From contig NZ_JASCIR010000004.1 of assembly GCF_029968095.1 (NCBI RefSeq), positions 186,001-250,000 on the forward strand: 64,000 nt of DNA, written 5' to 3'. Source of the stretch: Streptomyces solicavernae (GTDB taxonomy: Bacteria > Actinomycetota > Actinomycetes > Streptomycetales > Streptomycetaceae). Positions 1 through 8,693 of this stretch are shown here, in pieces. Position numbers and translations under genes: made by a program. Below the pieces are notes generated by a model. The model saw nothing but the letters and a program-made list of their open reading frames with translations. It searched no databases and was not told the DNA's origin. Within the stretch, counting starts at the first letter, position 1. Each line of letters begins with the position of its first letter.

Positions 1-132
1 ACCGTCAAGCGCACCTTCGGCGACGACCGCGACGCCGCCCGCGTACGGCTGCTCGAACTCTTCGAGGTCGTCGGGGCGGATGATCCGCGGGTGGCCTCGG
101 CGCGCTCGGCGCTCGCCCGCGCGCTGTTCTGA
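1..132 (+). CDS. C-terminal end of a YbbN-like thioredoxin/TPR protein (partial)
   Basis: The window opens inside a reading frame (frame 1) that ends at a TGA at 130-132. The 43 visible residues are helical and finish VRLLELFEVVGADDPR then ASARSALARALF. From memory this closely resembles the tail of the thioredoxin-fold plus tetratricopeptide protein (YbbN/CnoX-like) found just upstream of the DUF6230 gene in streptomycetes. Such proteins are cytoplasmic co-chaperones. The thioredoxin domain lies outside the window, so the call rests on the tail and on gene order. The stop codon is also the first bases of a tandem repeat array. Confidence 0.55.
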   Translation, partial: TVKRTFGDDRDAARVRLLELFEVVGADDPRVASARSALARALF

Positions 133-259
133 CGGGCACACACGGCAAGGCTGACGGCCACGCACGGCAAGGCTGACGGGCACACACGGCAAGGTTGACG
201 GCCACGCACGGCAAGGCTGACGGGCACGCACCGCAAGGGCTGACGGGCACACAGCGCGG
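131..259. repeat. 22-bp tandem repeat, about five and a half copies
   Basis: Units begin at 131, 153, 175, 197, 219 and 242. The consensus is GACGGSCACRCACGGCAAGG plus CT. Copies alternate between two variants (GGGCACACAC and GGCCACGCAC), as if a 44-bp pair had been duplicated. The array starts on the last two bases of the preceding stop codon and has no gene in it. Confidence 0.9.
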
Positions 260-908
260 CGGCGCTTCACGGGCTCGTCGGCCCTCCGCGCAGGGCCAGT
301 TGGTGACCTGGCGCTAAACGGCCGGGACCGCAGCGGCCTTGTGAAAATTTGGCGACACAGCGATTCGGCGGCCGCGTTTTACCAAAACTTGGTAATCGCG
401 GCCGCTGTTACTTGGAGTAAATCGCCGGGTGGGTTCTGTCCGGTTCTGCTCATCAATTTCCGCATATGTTCCAGAGGTTGGCTGCACCGAGTGTGGCCGC
501 ACGATGTCACCCCGTCGTGGCCCGGTTATCCAGCCGTTACCAGCGGGTAACGAACCCCTTGTGCGGGCGCTCCGAATGCACCACGATCGGCCACGCTCGG
601 TCCATGCCCGCACTTCCCGACAACCAGCTCGGGGCGTCGGGCCCCTGGGTCCCCACCGAGTGGCCGGAGGCGCCGCCGACGGTCGAGGACAGGGGGGTCT
701 CCGCCGAACGGCGGGGCCTGTCCGAGAGGTTGCGTGCAGGCGCGACCAGTGGTTGTCGCTCGGGGGTGATCGCCGGTGGTGCGGGCGCGGTTGGCGTCTG
801 CGACACGGGCGCTCCTTCCCGAGGACGTAGCACTTCTCCCATCCCTGCCCGGCCGTGCCGCAAGGCGCGGTCAGAGCCGGAGATGTACGTCCGAGAAGGA
901 GGAAAGTC
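251..908. other. Long intergenic region with one strong inverted repeat
   Basis: About 650 bases without a convincing gene. At 368-405 lies an inverted repeat: GCGGCCGCG followed by TTTTACCAA, then TTGGTAATCGCGGCCGC, with its arms nearly complementary and the centre AT-rich. A further TTACTTGGAGTAA half-palindrome follows at about 407-420. The AT-rich centre suits an operator or promoter of the DUF6230 operon rather than a terminator, because no T-tract follows. Short frames in the region have no ribosome binding site and no recognisable product. Confidence 0.5.
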
Positions 909-1541
909 ATGGAATCCGTGGCTCGTGGCGGAACCAGGTGGAAGCGGTTCGCCGTGGTCATGGTGCCGAGCGTCGCGGCGACTGCCGCGATAGGCGTCGC
1001 CCTCGGGCAGGGCGCGCTCGCGGCATCGTTCAGTGTGTCGGGTCAGTCGTTCAAGGTGTCGGCCGACAAGCTCGACGGCAAGGGTCTGGTCCAGTACGGC
1101 GGTGTCGACGTCGGCGTCGACATGGAGGGCAAGAAGGCCCACCACCCCGTCTCCGTCTCCGCGTTCAAGTCCGCGGAGATCACCAACATGTGCCAGTCCG
1201 TGGTCTCCCACGTGCCGGTGCTCGGTGACATCACGCTCCAGCTGAGGGCGGGCGGCAACGGCACGCCCGTCAAGGCCGAGAACCTCTACATCGACGTCGC
1301 GCAGCTCGACGCCGACGCGGAGTTCCGCGGCCTCAACATCGGTGTCGCCGCCGGCCAGTCCACCAAGGGCCCCGGCATGAAGGGCGGCAAGGAGCAGGCG
1401 AACCCGAACGGCTTCGCGCAGGAGGCCGACCGGGCCATCCTCAAGAACATCGAGCAGACGGCGTGGGCGACCAGCGCCGGCACCTTCAAGCTGAGCGGCC
1501 TCAGCATGAAGCTGCACAAGGGCAAGAAGGAGTGCTTCTAG
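909..1541 (+). CDS. DUF6230 family exported protein
   Basis: A 210-residue protein of unknown function. The ATG at 909 is chosen because AGGAGG lies 5-10 bases upstream; the frame is open upstream but has no such site. The N-terminus is Arg/Lys-rich with a hydrophobic segment (about residues 14-39, ending GALAASF), which could be a signal peptide or membrane anchor. The rest is beta-rich and polar, with Cys near residues 98 and 209. From memory the family was often mis-annotated as cholesterol esterase; no esterase motif is visible. It heads a trio with the DUF6114 gene and the Lys/Glu-rich gene. Family membership is fairly sure; function is unknown. Confidence 0.75.
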   Translation: MESVARGGTRWKRFAVVMVPSVAATAAIGVALGQGALAASFSVSGQSFKVSADKLDGKGLVQYGGVDVGVDMEGKKAHHPVSVSAFKSAEITNMCQSVVSHVPVLGDITLQLRAGGNGTPVKAENLYIDVAQLDADAEFRGLNIGVAAGQSTKGPGMKGGKEQANPNGFAQEADRAILKNIEQTAWATSAGTFKLSGLSMKLHKGKKECF

Positions 1542-1599
1542 GCACTCGCCCTCGTCCCCGCGGCCCCCGTCAACAGGGGGTGCCCGCAGGGCAGCTGGC

Positions 1600-1653
1600 G
1601 GGGCCCTGCCGTCACTTTCCCGTCGTCCGACCGGAAGGTAACGGCAGGACCCC
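1600..1653 (+). terminator. Long imperfect hairpin between the DUF6230 and DUF6114 genes
   Basis: Arms 1600-1620 and 1633-1653 (core CCTGCCGT / ACGGCAGG) pair over 21 positions with three imperfect positions around a 12-base loop. No T-run follows. It could attenuate transcription into the DUF6114 gene or stabilise the upstream message, giving more DUF6230 product than downstream products. Confidence 0.5.
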
Positions 1654-1740
1654 GGCGGGCGCGGAGCAACGGTCTCCCCGCCCGCCACCACAGATCCGCA
1701 CTGATTTCACGTACCGCCGGTTCCAAGGAGCTGTTGTCCC

Positions 1741-2289
1741 ATGAGCGCCGTGACAGAGGGGCCGAACGACCACTTCCTCACGATCCACCGGAGGAAGTTC
1801 CGGGCCTGGCGGGGCAGCCGGCCCTTCTGGGCGGGCCTCCTCACGATCCTCGGCGGCCTGCCGATCGCCTATCTGCCGTACGGCAACATCAAGCTCGGCA
1901 ACCTGACGCTCGCCATGGCCACCACCGCCGGGGCGGGTTCACTGATCATCGGCGTTCTGCTGATCGTGCTCGGCCTGACCATGTGGTTCCAGCACCACTC
2001 GCGGGTTTTCGCGGGTGTCGCCGCGATCCTCCTCGCGCTGGTCTCCCTGGTGGTGTCGAACATCGGCGGATTCGTCGTCGGGTTCCTGCTCGCGCTGATC
2101 GGCGGCGCGCTCGGCATCTCCTGGGCTCCGGCCGGGGAGACCGGCGGCCGTGGCGCACACCGGGGCGGCAGGTCCGACGAGCCCGCCACGGACGACGACC
2201 GGGCGGAGCCTGCTGTGAACGGTGCGCTCGACGACCTGACAGGAACGGGCTCGATGAACGAGACGAACGGGAGGCACCGTGCCGGGTGA
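1741..2289 (+). CDS. DUF6114 family membrane protein
   Basis: A 182-residue integral membrane protein starting at an ATG preceded by AAGGAG. Hydrophobic helices lie at about residues 25-45, 55-80, 85-115 and 115-135. They are followed by a polar tail rich in Gly, Asp and Arg (about 140-182). The downstream gene overlaps it by 11 bases (GTG at 2279), so the two are probably translationally coupled. DUF6114 proteins accompany DUF6230 proteins in actinomycetes (from memory); no enzymatic motif is visible. It may be the membrane partner of the exported DUF6230 and Lys/Glu-rich proteins, but that is inference from gene order. Confidence 0.75.
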   Translation: MSAVTEGPNDHFLTIHRRKFRAWRGSRPFWAGLLTILGGLPIAYLPYGNIKLGNLTLAMATTAGAGSLIIGVLLIVLGLTMWFQHHSRVFAGVAAILLALVSLVVSNIGGFVVGFLLALIGGALGISWAPAGETGGRGAHRGGRSDEPATDDDRAEPAVNGALDDLTGTGSMNETNGRHRAG

Positions 2290-3517
2290 CGAGGTGAGTT
2301 ACGAGGCCACCGAGGCCGGTTCCCGTAACCGAACCGGGCCGCGGCACGCCGCCCCTAAGAAGCCGCTGATCACACGGCTGAACATGCCCGCAGGCAAGGC
2401 GATAGCCATCGCCGCCATGCCCACCAGCATCCTCATGGGCATGGGGCTGACCCCGACCCTGGCGCACGCCAAGCCGGTGCCGGACAACCCGTTCCGCGAC
2501 GGCCCCTGCGTGACGGCGCCGGACAAGGAAGCCGAGGAGGCCGAGGAGAAGGACAAGGCCGAGGCGGAGAAGGCCGAGAAGGCGGCCGAGGACGCCAAGG
2601 GCGAGGCGAAGGACGAGACTCCGTCCGAGGGCGACGAGCCCACCCCCTCCCCGTCCACCGGCGACGGCGACAAGGCAGCCGGCGGCCAGGCCGACGAGCC
2701 GGAGCCCGAGCCGTCCCCGTCCGAGTCGAAGAACCCGCTCGACCCGCTGGGCGTCGGCGACGCGATCAAGGACTTCTTCACCCCGGACGACCCGACCGAC
2801 GACAAGGAGTCCGAGGAGCCGGCCCCCGAGCCGTCCGCCTCGCAGGAACCCGCGTCCGAGGGCGGGAAGAGCGACGCCACGGACCCGGTCGAGGACACCG
2901 TCGACGGCGCGAAGGACGCCGTCGGCAAGGTCACCGACGGGGCGAAGGACGCCGCCGACAAGGCGAAGGACACCGTCGACGGTCTGAAGCCCGCGGAGGA
3001 CACCGATCCGCTCGCGCCGGACGCGGACGGCAAGAAGCCGTTCCCGTGCGTCGAGGAGAAGAAGGTCGCGGGCGACGACGAGGTCCCGCCGGCGCCGATT
3101 CCCGAGGACCCCTGGCACCTGAAGGCGAGTTCGCTGCTCCTGAAGGGCGCCGACTACGAGGGCATCGTCAACCTGAAGACGCCCAGCGGCAAGACCAAGC
3201 AGGTCATGAAGTACGTGATCAGCAAGGGCACGGACATCGGCGACCTGCACCAGACGGTCGAGGGCCCCGGCGGCGAGACGTACCACATCAAGTCCGCGAA
3301 GGGCGCTACGTCCACGATCCGCGGCGGCAAGACGATCATGTACACCGAGCGTCTCTCGGGCCACCTCTTCGGCCTGATCCCGGTCACCTTCGACCCGGAG
3401 CACCCGCCGCCGCTGAACATCCCGACGATCTACCTGACGAACGTCGAGGCGGTGCAGGCGGCCCAGTTCGGCGGCAACCTGACCGTGCCGGGCTTCCACC
3501 AGGAGATCACCGACTGA
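2279..3517 (+). CDS. Lys/Glu-rich exported protein of the DUF6230-DUF6114 cluster
   Basis: A 412-residue protein starting at GTG 2279 behind GGGAGG, overlapping the DUF6114 gene. Residues about 38-63 form a hydrophobic export signal ending LTPTLAHA. The middle (about 80-265) is low-complexity: first an Ala/Glu/Lys stretch likely to be coiled coil, then Pro/Ser/Glu linkers, then repeated DGAKDA-type segments. The last 130 residues look like a compact folded domain (containing LKASSLLLKGADYEG and TYHIKSAKGATSTIRGGKTIMY). A Cys near residue 75 and another near 258 could pair. I do not recognise the C-terminal domain. Context suggests a surface protein working with the two upstream products. Confidence 0.6.
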   Translation: MPGDEVSYEATEAGSRNRTGPRHAAPKKPLITRLNMPAGKAIAIAAMPTSILMGMGLTPTLAHAKPVPDNPFRDGPCVTAPDKEAEEAEEKDKAEAEKAEKAAEDAKGEAKDETPSEGDEPTPSPSTGDGDKAAGGQADEPEPEPSPSESKNPLDPLGVGDAIKDFFTPDDPTDDKESEEPAPEPSASQEPASEGGKSDATDPVEDTVDGAKDAVGKVTDGAKDAADKAKDTVDGLKPAEDTDPLAPDADGKKPFPCVEEKKVAGDDEVPPAPIPEDPWHLKASSLLLKGADYEGIVNLKTPSGKTKQVMKYVISKGTDIGDLHQTVEGPGGETYHIKSAKGATSTIRGGKTIMYTERLSGHLFGLIPVTFDPEHPPPLNIPTIYLTNVEAVQAAQFGGNLTVPGFHQEITD

Positions 3518-3540
3518 GCCGAGCGGGAGCGAGGCACGGC

Positions 3541-3585
3541 CGGGGCCGCGTACGCCGGGGCCGCGTACGCCGGGGCCGCATACGC
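3541..3585. repeat. Three copies of a 15-bp repeat
   Basis: The unit CGGGGCCGCGTACGC is repeated head to tail at 3541, 3556 and 3571, with one base changed in the third copy. It lies just after the stop of the preceding gene and before a terminator hairpin. Confidence 0.9.
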
Positions 3586-3586
3586 C

Positions 3587-3624
3587 GAGGGCGCCCCCTT
3601 TCCGCGAAGGAAGGGGGCGCCCTC
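3587..3624. terminator. Bidirectional terminator between convergent genes
   Basis: GAGGGCGCCCCCTT pairs with AAGGGGGCGCCCTC (arms 3587-3603 and 3609-3624, loop about 5 bases). It sits between the plus-strand Lys/Glu-rich gene and the minus-strand pyk gene, as expected for a shared terminator. Confidence 0.85.
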
Positions 3625-3645
3625 AGTGCGTGGTTGACGGCGGCG

Positions 3646-5073
3646 TCAGGCGTTCTCGCCGCCCAGGTGGTGGACCCGGACCATGTTGGTGGTGCCGGGG
3701 ACGCCGGGGGGCGAGCCGGCGGTGATGATCATGGTGTCGCCGGCGTTGAAGCGCTTCAGCTTCAGCAGCTCGGCGTCGACCAGGTCGACCATCGCGTCGG
3801 TGTTGTCGACGTGCGGGACCAGGCGGGACTCCACGCCCCAGCTCAACGCGAGCTGGTTGCAGGTGGACTGCTCGCTGGTGAAGGCGAGGATCGGCTGCGC
3901 GGCGCGGTAGCGGGACAGGCGGCGCGCGGTGTCGCCGGACTTGGTGAAGGCGACCAGCGACTTGGCGTCCAGGAAGTCGGCGATCTCGCAGGCGGCACGG
4001 GCCACCGAACCACCCTGCGTACGCGGCTTCTTGCCCGGTACGAGCGGCTGCAGGCCCTTGGACAGCAGCTCCTCCTCGGCCGCGGCGACGATCTTCGACA
4101 TCGTCCGGACCGTCTCGATCGGGTACGCGCCCACGCTCGACTCGGCCGACAGCATCACCGCGTCCGCGCCGTCCAGGATCGCGTTGGCCACGTCGGAGGC
4201 CTCGGCGCGCGTGGGGCGGGAGTTGGTGATCATCGACTCCATCATCTGGGTCGCGACGATCACCGGCTTGGCGTTGCGGCGGCACATCTCCACGAGCCGC
4301 TTCTGCACCATCGGGACCTTTTCGAGCGGGTACTCGACGGCCAGGTCGCCGCGGGCCACCATGACCGCGTCGAAGGCGGCGACGACGTCCGCCATGTTGG
4401 CGACCGCCTGCGGCTTCTCCACCTTGGCGATGACGGGGACGCGGCGGCCCTCCTCGTCCATCACCTTGTGGACGTCCTTGACGTCGTTCGCGTCGCGCAC
4501 GAAGGACAGGGCGACCATGTCGCAGCCCATCCGCAGCGCGAAGCGCAGGTCCTCGACGTCCTTCTCGGACAGGGCGGGGACGTTCACGGCCGCCCCGGGC
4601 AGGTTGATGCCCTTGTGGTCGGAGATGACACCGCCCTCGATGACGATCGTGCGGACCCGGGGGCCGTCGACGTCGGTCACCTTGAGTTCGACGTTGCCGT
4701 CGTTGATCAGGACCTGGTCCCCCTTGGCGACATCGCCGGGGAGGCCCTTGTAGGTCGTACCGCAGAGGGACTTGTCGCCCGGGACGTCCTCGGTGGTGAT
4801 GGTGAACTCGTCACCGCGCACCAGCTCTACGGGGCCCTCGGCGAAGGTCTCCAGACGGATCTTCGGGCCCTGCAGGTCGGCGAGGACGCCGACGGCTCGG
4901 CCCGTGTCCTTGGCGGCCTCACGCACCCGGTCGTAACGCTCCTGGTGCTCCGCGTGGGTGCCGTGGCTGAAGTTGAAGCGGGCCACGTTCATCCCGGCCT
5001 CGATGAGCGCTTTCAGCTGCTCGTACGAGTCGACGGCGGGGCCCAGAGTGCAGACGATTTTGGAACGGCGCAT
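3646..5073 (-). CDS. pyk: Pyruvate kinase
   Basis: A 475-residue cytoplasmic enzyme converting phosphoenolpyruvate plus ADP to pyruvate plus ATP. The start is set at the ATG giving MRRSKIVCTLGP, the usual N-terminus; an in-frame ATG 42 bases upstream lacks family similarity. The strand-1 motif RFNFSHG, the B-domain, the active-site segment MVARGDLAVEYPLEKVP and the signature around TRAEASDVANAILDGADAVML are all present at normal length. The common GDLGVE motif reads GDLAVE here. The C-terminal regulatory domain is complete. It lies 74 bases downstream of ackA on the same strand. That gap contains a GGAATATTCC palindrome (5104-5113), so pyk may also have its own promoter. Confidence 0.97.
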   Translation of the reverse strand: MRRSKIVCTLGPAVDSYEQLKALIEAGMNVARFNFSHGTHAEHQERYDRVREAAKDTGRAVGVLADLQGPKIRLETFAEGPVELVRGDEFTITTEDVPGDKSLCGTTYKGLPGDVAKGDQVLINDGNVELKVTDVDGPRVRTIVIEGGVISDHKGINLPGAAVNVPALSEKDVEDLRFALRMGCDMVALSFVRDANDVKDVHKVMDEEGRRVPVIAKVEKPQAVANMADVVAAFDAVMVARGDLAVEYPLEKVPMVQKRLVEMCRRNAKPVIVATQMMESMITNSRPTRAEASDVANAILDGADAVMLSAESSVGAYPIETVRTMSKIVAAAEEELLSKGLQPLVPGKKPRTQGGSVARAACEIADFLDAKSLVAFTKSGDTARRLSRYRAAQPILAFTSEQSTCNQLALSWGVESRLVPHVDNTDAMVDLVDAELLKLKRFNAGDTMIITAGSPPGVPGTTNMVRVHHLGGENA

Positions 5074-5147
5074 GAGGCGGATCCTATCGGTTTGTTTCGC
5101 TAAGGAATATTCCATCTGGCGGAAACTACAAATGGGCGGGGGTGCGC

Positions 5148-6374
5148 TCAGTCGTGGTGTTCTCCTGCCCGGTTCGCCACAAGTGCGTAGGTCTGCCGGG
5201 CGATCTCCAGCTCCTCGTCGGTGGGCACCACGGCGACGGCGACCCGGGCGTGCTCGGGTGAGACGATCCGCGGCTCGTCCGAGCGCACCGCGTTCAGCTC
5301 GCCGTCGACCGCGAGGCCCAGCTCCTGAAGGCCCGCGACCGCAGCCTCGCGCACCGGCGCCGCGTTCTCACCGACCCCGGCCGTGAACGCGACCGCGTCC
5401 ACCCGGCCGAGCACCGCGTAGTACGCGCCGATGTACTTCTTCAGCCGGTGGACGTAGATCTCGAAGGCGAGCCGCGCCGCCTCGTCGCCCTCGTCGATCC
5501 GCCGCCGGATCTCCCGCATGTCGTTGTCGCCGCACAGGCCGGTCAGGCCGCTCTTCTTGTTGAGCAGCACGTCGATCTCGTCCGCCGACATCTTGCCGAC
5601 GCGCATCAGATGGAAGATGACGGCCGGGTCGACATCCCCCGAACGCGTCCCCATCACCAGGCCCTCAAGCGGCGTGAGCCCCATCGAGGTGTCCACGCAC
5701 ACCCCGCCGCGCACCGCCGACGCCGAGGCCCCGTTGCCCAGGTGCAGCACGATCACGTTGACCTCCTCGGGGCGCCTGCCGAGGAGTTCGGCGGTCCTGC
5801 GGGAGACGTACGCGTGCGAGGTGCCGTGGAAGCCGTACCGCCGGATGCGGTGCTCGTCGGCGGTCGCCACGTCGATCGCGTAGCGCGCCGCCGACTCCGG
5901 CATCGTCGTGTGGAACGCCGTGTCGAAGACCGCCACCTGCGGCAGGTCCGGGCGCAGCGACATCGCCGTACGGATGCCCGTCAGGTTGGCCGGGTTGTGC
6001 AGCGGCGCCACCGGGATCAGCCGTTCCACCTCCCCCAGGACCGCGCCGTCGATCACCGTCGGCTGCGTGAACAGCTGGCCGCCGTGCACCACCCGGTGCC
6101 CGATCGCGGCCAGTTCGGGGGAGTCCAGGCCGAGCCCGTCGCGGGCCAGCTCCTCGGCGACCGCCTTCAGCGCCTCGTCGTGGTCGGCGATCGCCCGGTT
6201 CTGCTCCCGCGCCCGGCCGCCCTCGGTGAGCGGGGTGTGCTTGAGCCGGGAGGTCTCCTCGCCGATGCGCTCCACCAGGCCCACGGCGAGGCGGGCGTCG
6301 TCGCGCATGTCGAGGAGCTGGTACTTCACCGACGAGGAGCCGGAGTTGAGGACAAGGATGCGGGTCGCGGTCAC
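5148..6374 (-). CDS. ackA: Acetate kinase
   Basis: A 408-residue enzyme interconverting acetyl phosphate plus ADP with acetate plus ATP. It starts at GTG, with the phosphate-binding N-terminus ILVLNSGSSSVKYQLL. The acetate kinase signatures HRVVHGG, VAVFDTAFH, RRYGFHGTSHAYV and VLHLGNGAS are intact, and the length is normal. It follows pta by 21 bases, so the two form one transcription unit making acetate from acetyl-CoA, with pyk next downstream. Confidence 0.97.
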   Translation of the reverse strand: MTATRILVLNSGSSSVKYQLLDMRDDARLAVGLVERIGEETSRLKHTPLTEGGRAREQNRAIADHDEALKAVAEELARDGLGLDSPELAAIGHRVVHGGQLFTQPTVIDGAVLGEVERLIPVAPLHNPANLTGIRTAMSLRPDLPQVAVFDTAFHTTMPESAARYAIDVATADEHRIRRYGFHGTSHAYVSRRTAELLGRRPEEVNVIVLHLGNGASASAVRGGVCVDTSMGLTPLEGLVMGTRSGDVDPAVIFHLMRVGKMSADEIDVLLNKKSGLTGLCGDNDMREIRRRIDEGDEAARLAFEIYVHRLKKYIGAYYAVLGRVDAVAFTAGVGENAAPVREAAVAGLQELGLAVDGELNAVRSDEPRIVSPEHARVAVAVVPTDEELEIARQTYALVANRAGEHHD

Positions 6375-6395
6375 GGTGCTGCTTTCGATCGGGGG

Positions 6396-8471
6396 TCAGT
6401 GGGCGGGCGTCTGGGCCTGGATCGCCGTGATGGCGACGGTGTTCACGATGTCCCCGACGAGCGCGCCGCGGGACAGGTCGTTGACCGGCTTGCGCAGGCC
6501 CTGCAGGACCGGTCCGACGGCGATCGCGCCGGCCGAGCGCTGCACGGCCTTGTACGTGTTGTTGCCGGTGTTGAGGTCCGGGAAGATCAGCACGGTGGCC
6601 TGCCCCGCGACCTCGGACCCGGGCAGCTTGGTGCGCGCCACGGAGGGCTCCACCGCCGCGTCGTACTGGATCGGGCCCTCGATCTTCAGCTCCGGGCGCT
6701 GCCCGCGGACCAGCTCGGTCGCCGCGCGCACCTTGTCCACGTCGGCGCCCGAACCGGAGGTGCCCGTCGAGTACGAGAGCATCGCGACCTTCGGGTCCAC
6801 GTCGAACTGCCGGGCCGTGGTGGCCGACTGGACGGCGATGTCGGCCAGCTGCTCGGCGTTCGGGTCCGGGTTGACCGCGCAGTCGCCGTAGACGAGGACC
6901 TGGTCGGCCAGGCACATGAAGAAGACCGAGGAGACGATCTTCGCGTCCGGCCGGGTCTTGATGATCTCGAAGGCCGGGCGGATCGTCGCCGCCGTCGAGT
7001 GCACCGAGCCGGAGACCATGCCGTCCGCGAGGCCGTCCTGCACCATCAGCGTGCCGAAGTAGTTCACGTCGGCGACCACGTCGTGCGCCAGCTCCACGGT
7101 GACGCCCTTGTGGGCGCGGAGCGCCGCGTACTGCTCGGCGAACTTCTCGCGCAGCTCGGAGGTCTGCGGGTCGATGAGCTGCGCGTCGGCCAGGTCGATG
7201 CCGAGGTCCGCGGCCTTCTTGCGGATCGCCTCGGTGTCGCCGAGCAGCGTCAGGTCGCACACCCCGCGGCGGAGCAGGACGTCCGCCGCGCGCAGGACAC
7301 GCTCCTCGGTGCCCTCCGGGAGGACTACGCGGCGGCGGTCCGCGCGGGCCTGCTCGATCAGCTTGTGCTCGAACATCATCGGCGTGACCCGGCCGCTGCG
7401 GGACACCTCAAGGCGGCCGAGCAGCCCCGAGGTGTCGACGTACCGCTCGAAGAGACCGAGCGCGGTCTCCGCCTTACGAGGAGTCGCGGCGTTCAACTTG
7501 CCTTCCAGGGCGAAGAGTTCGCCCGCCGTCGGGAAGGAGTTGCCGGCCACCGAGACCACCGGCGTGCCCGGCGCCAGCCGGGAGGCGAGCCGCAGGATCT
7601 CCTCGCTGGGCCGCTCGTTCAGGGTGAGCAGGACGCCCGCGATGGGCGGCGTACCGGCACTGTGTGCGGCCAGCGCCCCTACCACCAGGTCGGCCCGGTC
7701 CCCGGGGGTCACGACCAGGCAGCCCGGCGTCAGCGCGCCGAGGAAGTTCGGCAGCATCGCGCCGCCGAAGACGAAGTCGAGGGCGTCCCGGGCCAGGCCC
7801 GAATCGTCGCCGAGCAGGACCGTGCCGCCGAGGGCGTGGGTGATCTGCGCGACGGTCGGGGCGGACAGGGCGGGCGCGTCCGGCAGGACGTAGCAGGGCA
7901 CCGGAAGCTGGGACGCCAGGCCCTCCGCTATCGCGTCCCGGTCGTCGGGGGCGACCCGGTTGACCGCCATCGCCAGGACCTCGCAGCCCAGCACCTCATA
8001 CGCGCGGTAGGCGTTGCGGGCCTCCGCGCGCACCGACTCGGCGGTCTGCTTCCGGCCGCCGACCACGGGCAGCACCCAGGCGCCGAACTCGTTGGCGAGG
8101 CGGGCGTTCAGGGACAGCTCGTCCGGCAGCTGGGTGTCGGCGAAGTCGGTGCCGAGGACGAGCACCACCTCGTACTCCCGTGCCACCGCGTGGAAGCGGT
8201 CGACCAGGCGGGAGACCAGCTCGGCGGTGCCGCGCTCGGCCTGCAGCGCGGACGCCTCGTGGTAGTCCATGCCGTAGCCGGACGCCGGGTCCTGGCTCAG
8301 CCGGTAGCGGGCCCGCAGCAGGTCGAAGAGCCGGTCGGGCCCGTCGTGCACGAGCGGACGGAACACCCCCACCCGGTCCACCTGACGGGTCAGGAGCTCC
8401 ATGACTCCCAGCTCCACGACCTGGCGGCCGTCGCCCCGGTCGATCCCGGTCACGTACACGCTGCGCGTCAC
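6396..8471 (-). CDS. pta: Phosphate acetyltransferase, long form
   Basis: A 691-residue enzyme converting acetyl-CoA plus phosphate to acetyl phosphate plus CoA. This is the long form. It has an N-terminal P-loop-derived BioD-like domain (about 1-230), a central DRTGG domain (about 230-340) and the catalytic PTA domain (about 370-690). Typical catalytic-domain segments such as GMVSGSVHSTAATIRPAFEI, FPDLNTGNNTYKAVQR and GPVLQGLRKPVNDLSRG are visible. In enterobacteria the N-terminal part is regulatory. It is divergent from pfkA, with 222 bases between the two starts. Confidence 0.96.
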   Translation of the reverse strand: MTRSVYVTGIDRGDGRQVVELGVMELLTRQVDRVGVFRPLVHDGPDRLFDLLRARYRLSQDPASGYGMDYHEASALQAERGTAELVSRLVDRFHAVAREYEVVLVLGTDFADTQLPDELSLNARLANEFGAWVLPVVGGRKQTAESVRAEARNAYRAYEVLGCEVLAMAVNRVAPDDRDAIAEGLASQLPVPCYVLPDAPALSAPTVAQITHALGGTVLLGDDSGLARDALDFVFGGAMLPNFLGALTPGCLVVTPGDRADLVVGALAAHSAGTPPIAGVLLTLNERPSEEILRLASRLAPGTPVVSVAGNSFPTAGELFALEGKLNAATPRKAETALGLFERYVDTSGLLGRLEVSRSGRVTPMMFEHKLIEQARADRRRVVLPEGTEERVLRAADVLLRRGVCDLTLLGDTEAIRKKAADLGIDLADAQLIDPQTSELREKFAEQYAALRAHKGVTVELAHDVVADVNYFGTLMVQDGLADGMVSGSVHSTAATIRPAFEIIKTRPDAKIVSSVFFMCLADQVLVYGDCAVNPDPNAEQLADIAVQSATTARQFDVDPKVAMLSYSTGTSGSGADVDKVRAATELVRGQRPELKIEGPIQYDAAVEPSVARTKLPGSEVAGQATVLIFPDLNTGNNTYKAVQRSAGAIAVGPVLQGLRKPVNDLSRGALVGDIVNTVAITAIQAQTPAH

Positions 8472-8579
8472 GCGTGCTCTCCCTTTCGTCGCTCGCTCAA
8501 GTTCGTCGCCCGCTCGGGGCAGTGCTGCGTCGCTCGCTCAAGGCTCTACAAAAATACTCGATGGGGCGGGAATGCCCTC

Positions 8580-8608
8580 TTGACAATACCCTTGCGGGTG
8601 GATAAAGC
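8580..8608 (+). promoter_or_regulatory. Likely housekeeping promoter of pfkA
   Basis: TTGACA at 8580-8585 is followed after 17 bases by TAAAGC at 8603-8608, a good match to the vegetative sigma-factor consensus. Transcription would start near 8615, about 80 bases before the pfkA ATG. The local sequence is more AT-rich than its surroundings. Confidence 0.65.
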
Positions 8609-8693
8609 GCCCGCCGCAAGCGTGCCCCCGAAGCGCGTGGAACAATCGAAAACCGGCTCAGGTGTACGACTACGGAGCAGGAGAAGCAGCACG

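Noticed and set aside
5448-8693. Very long plus-strand frame antisense to ackA and pta, running into pfkA
   Set aside because: It is the high-GC mirror of real genes. The sequence is His/Arg/Gly-rich, without domains, and pfkA has its own promoter and ribosome site.
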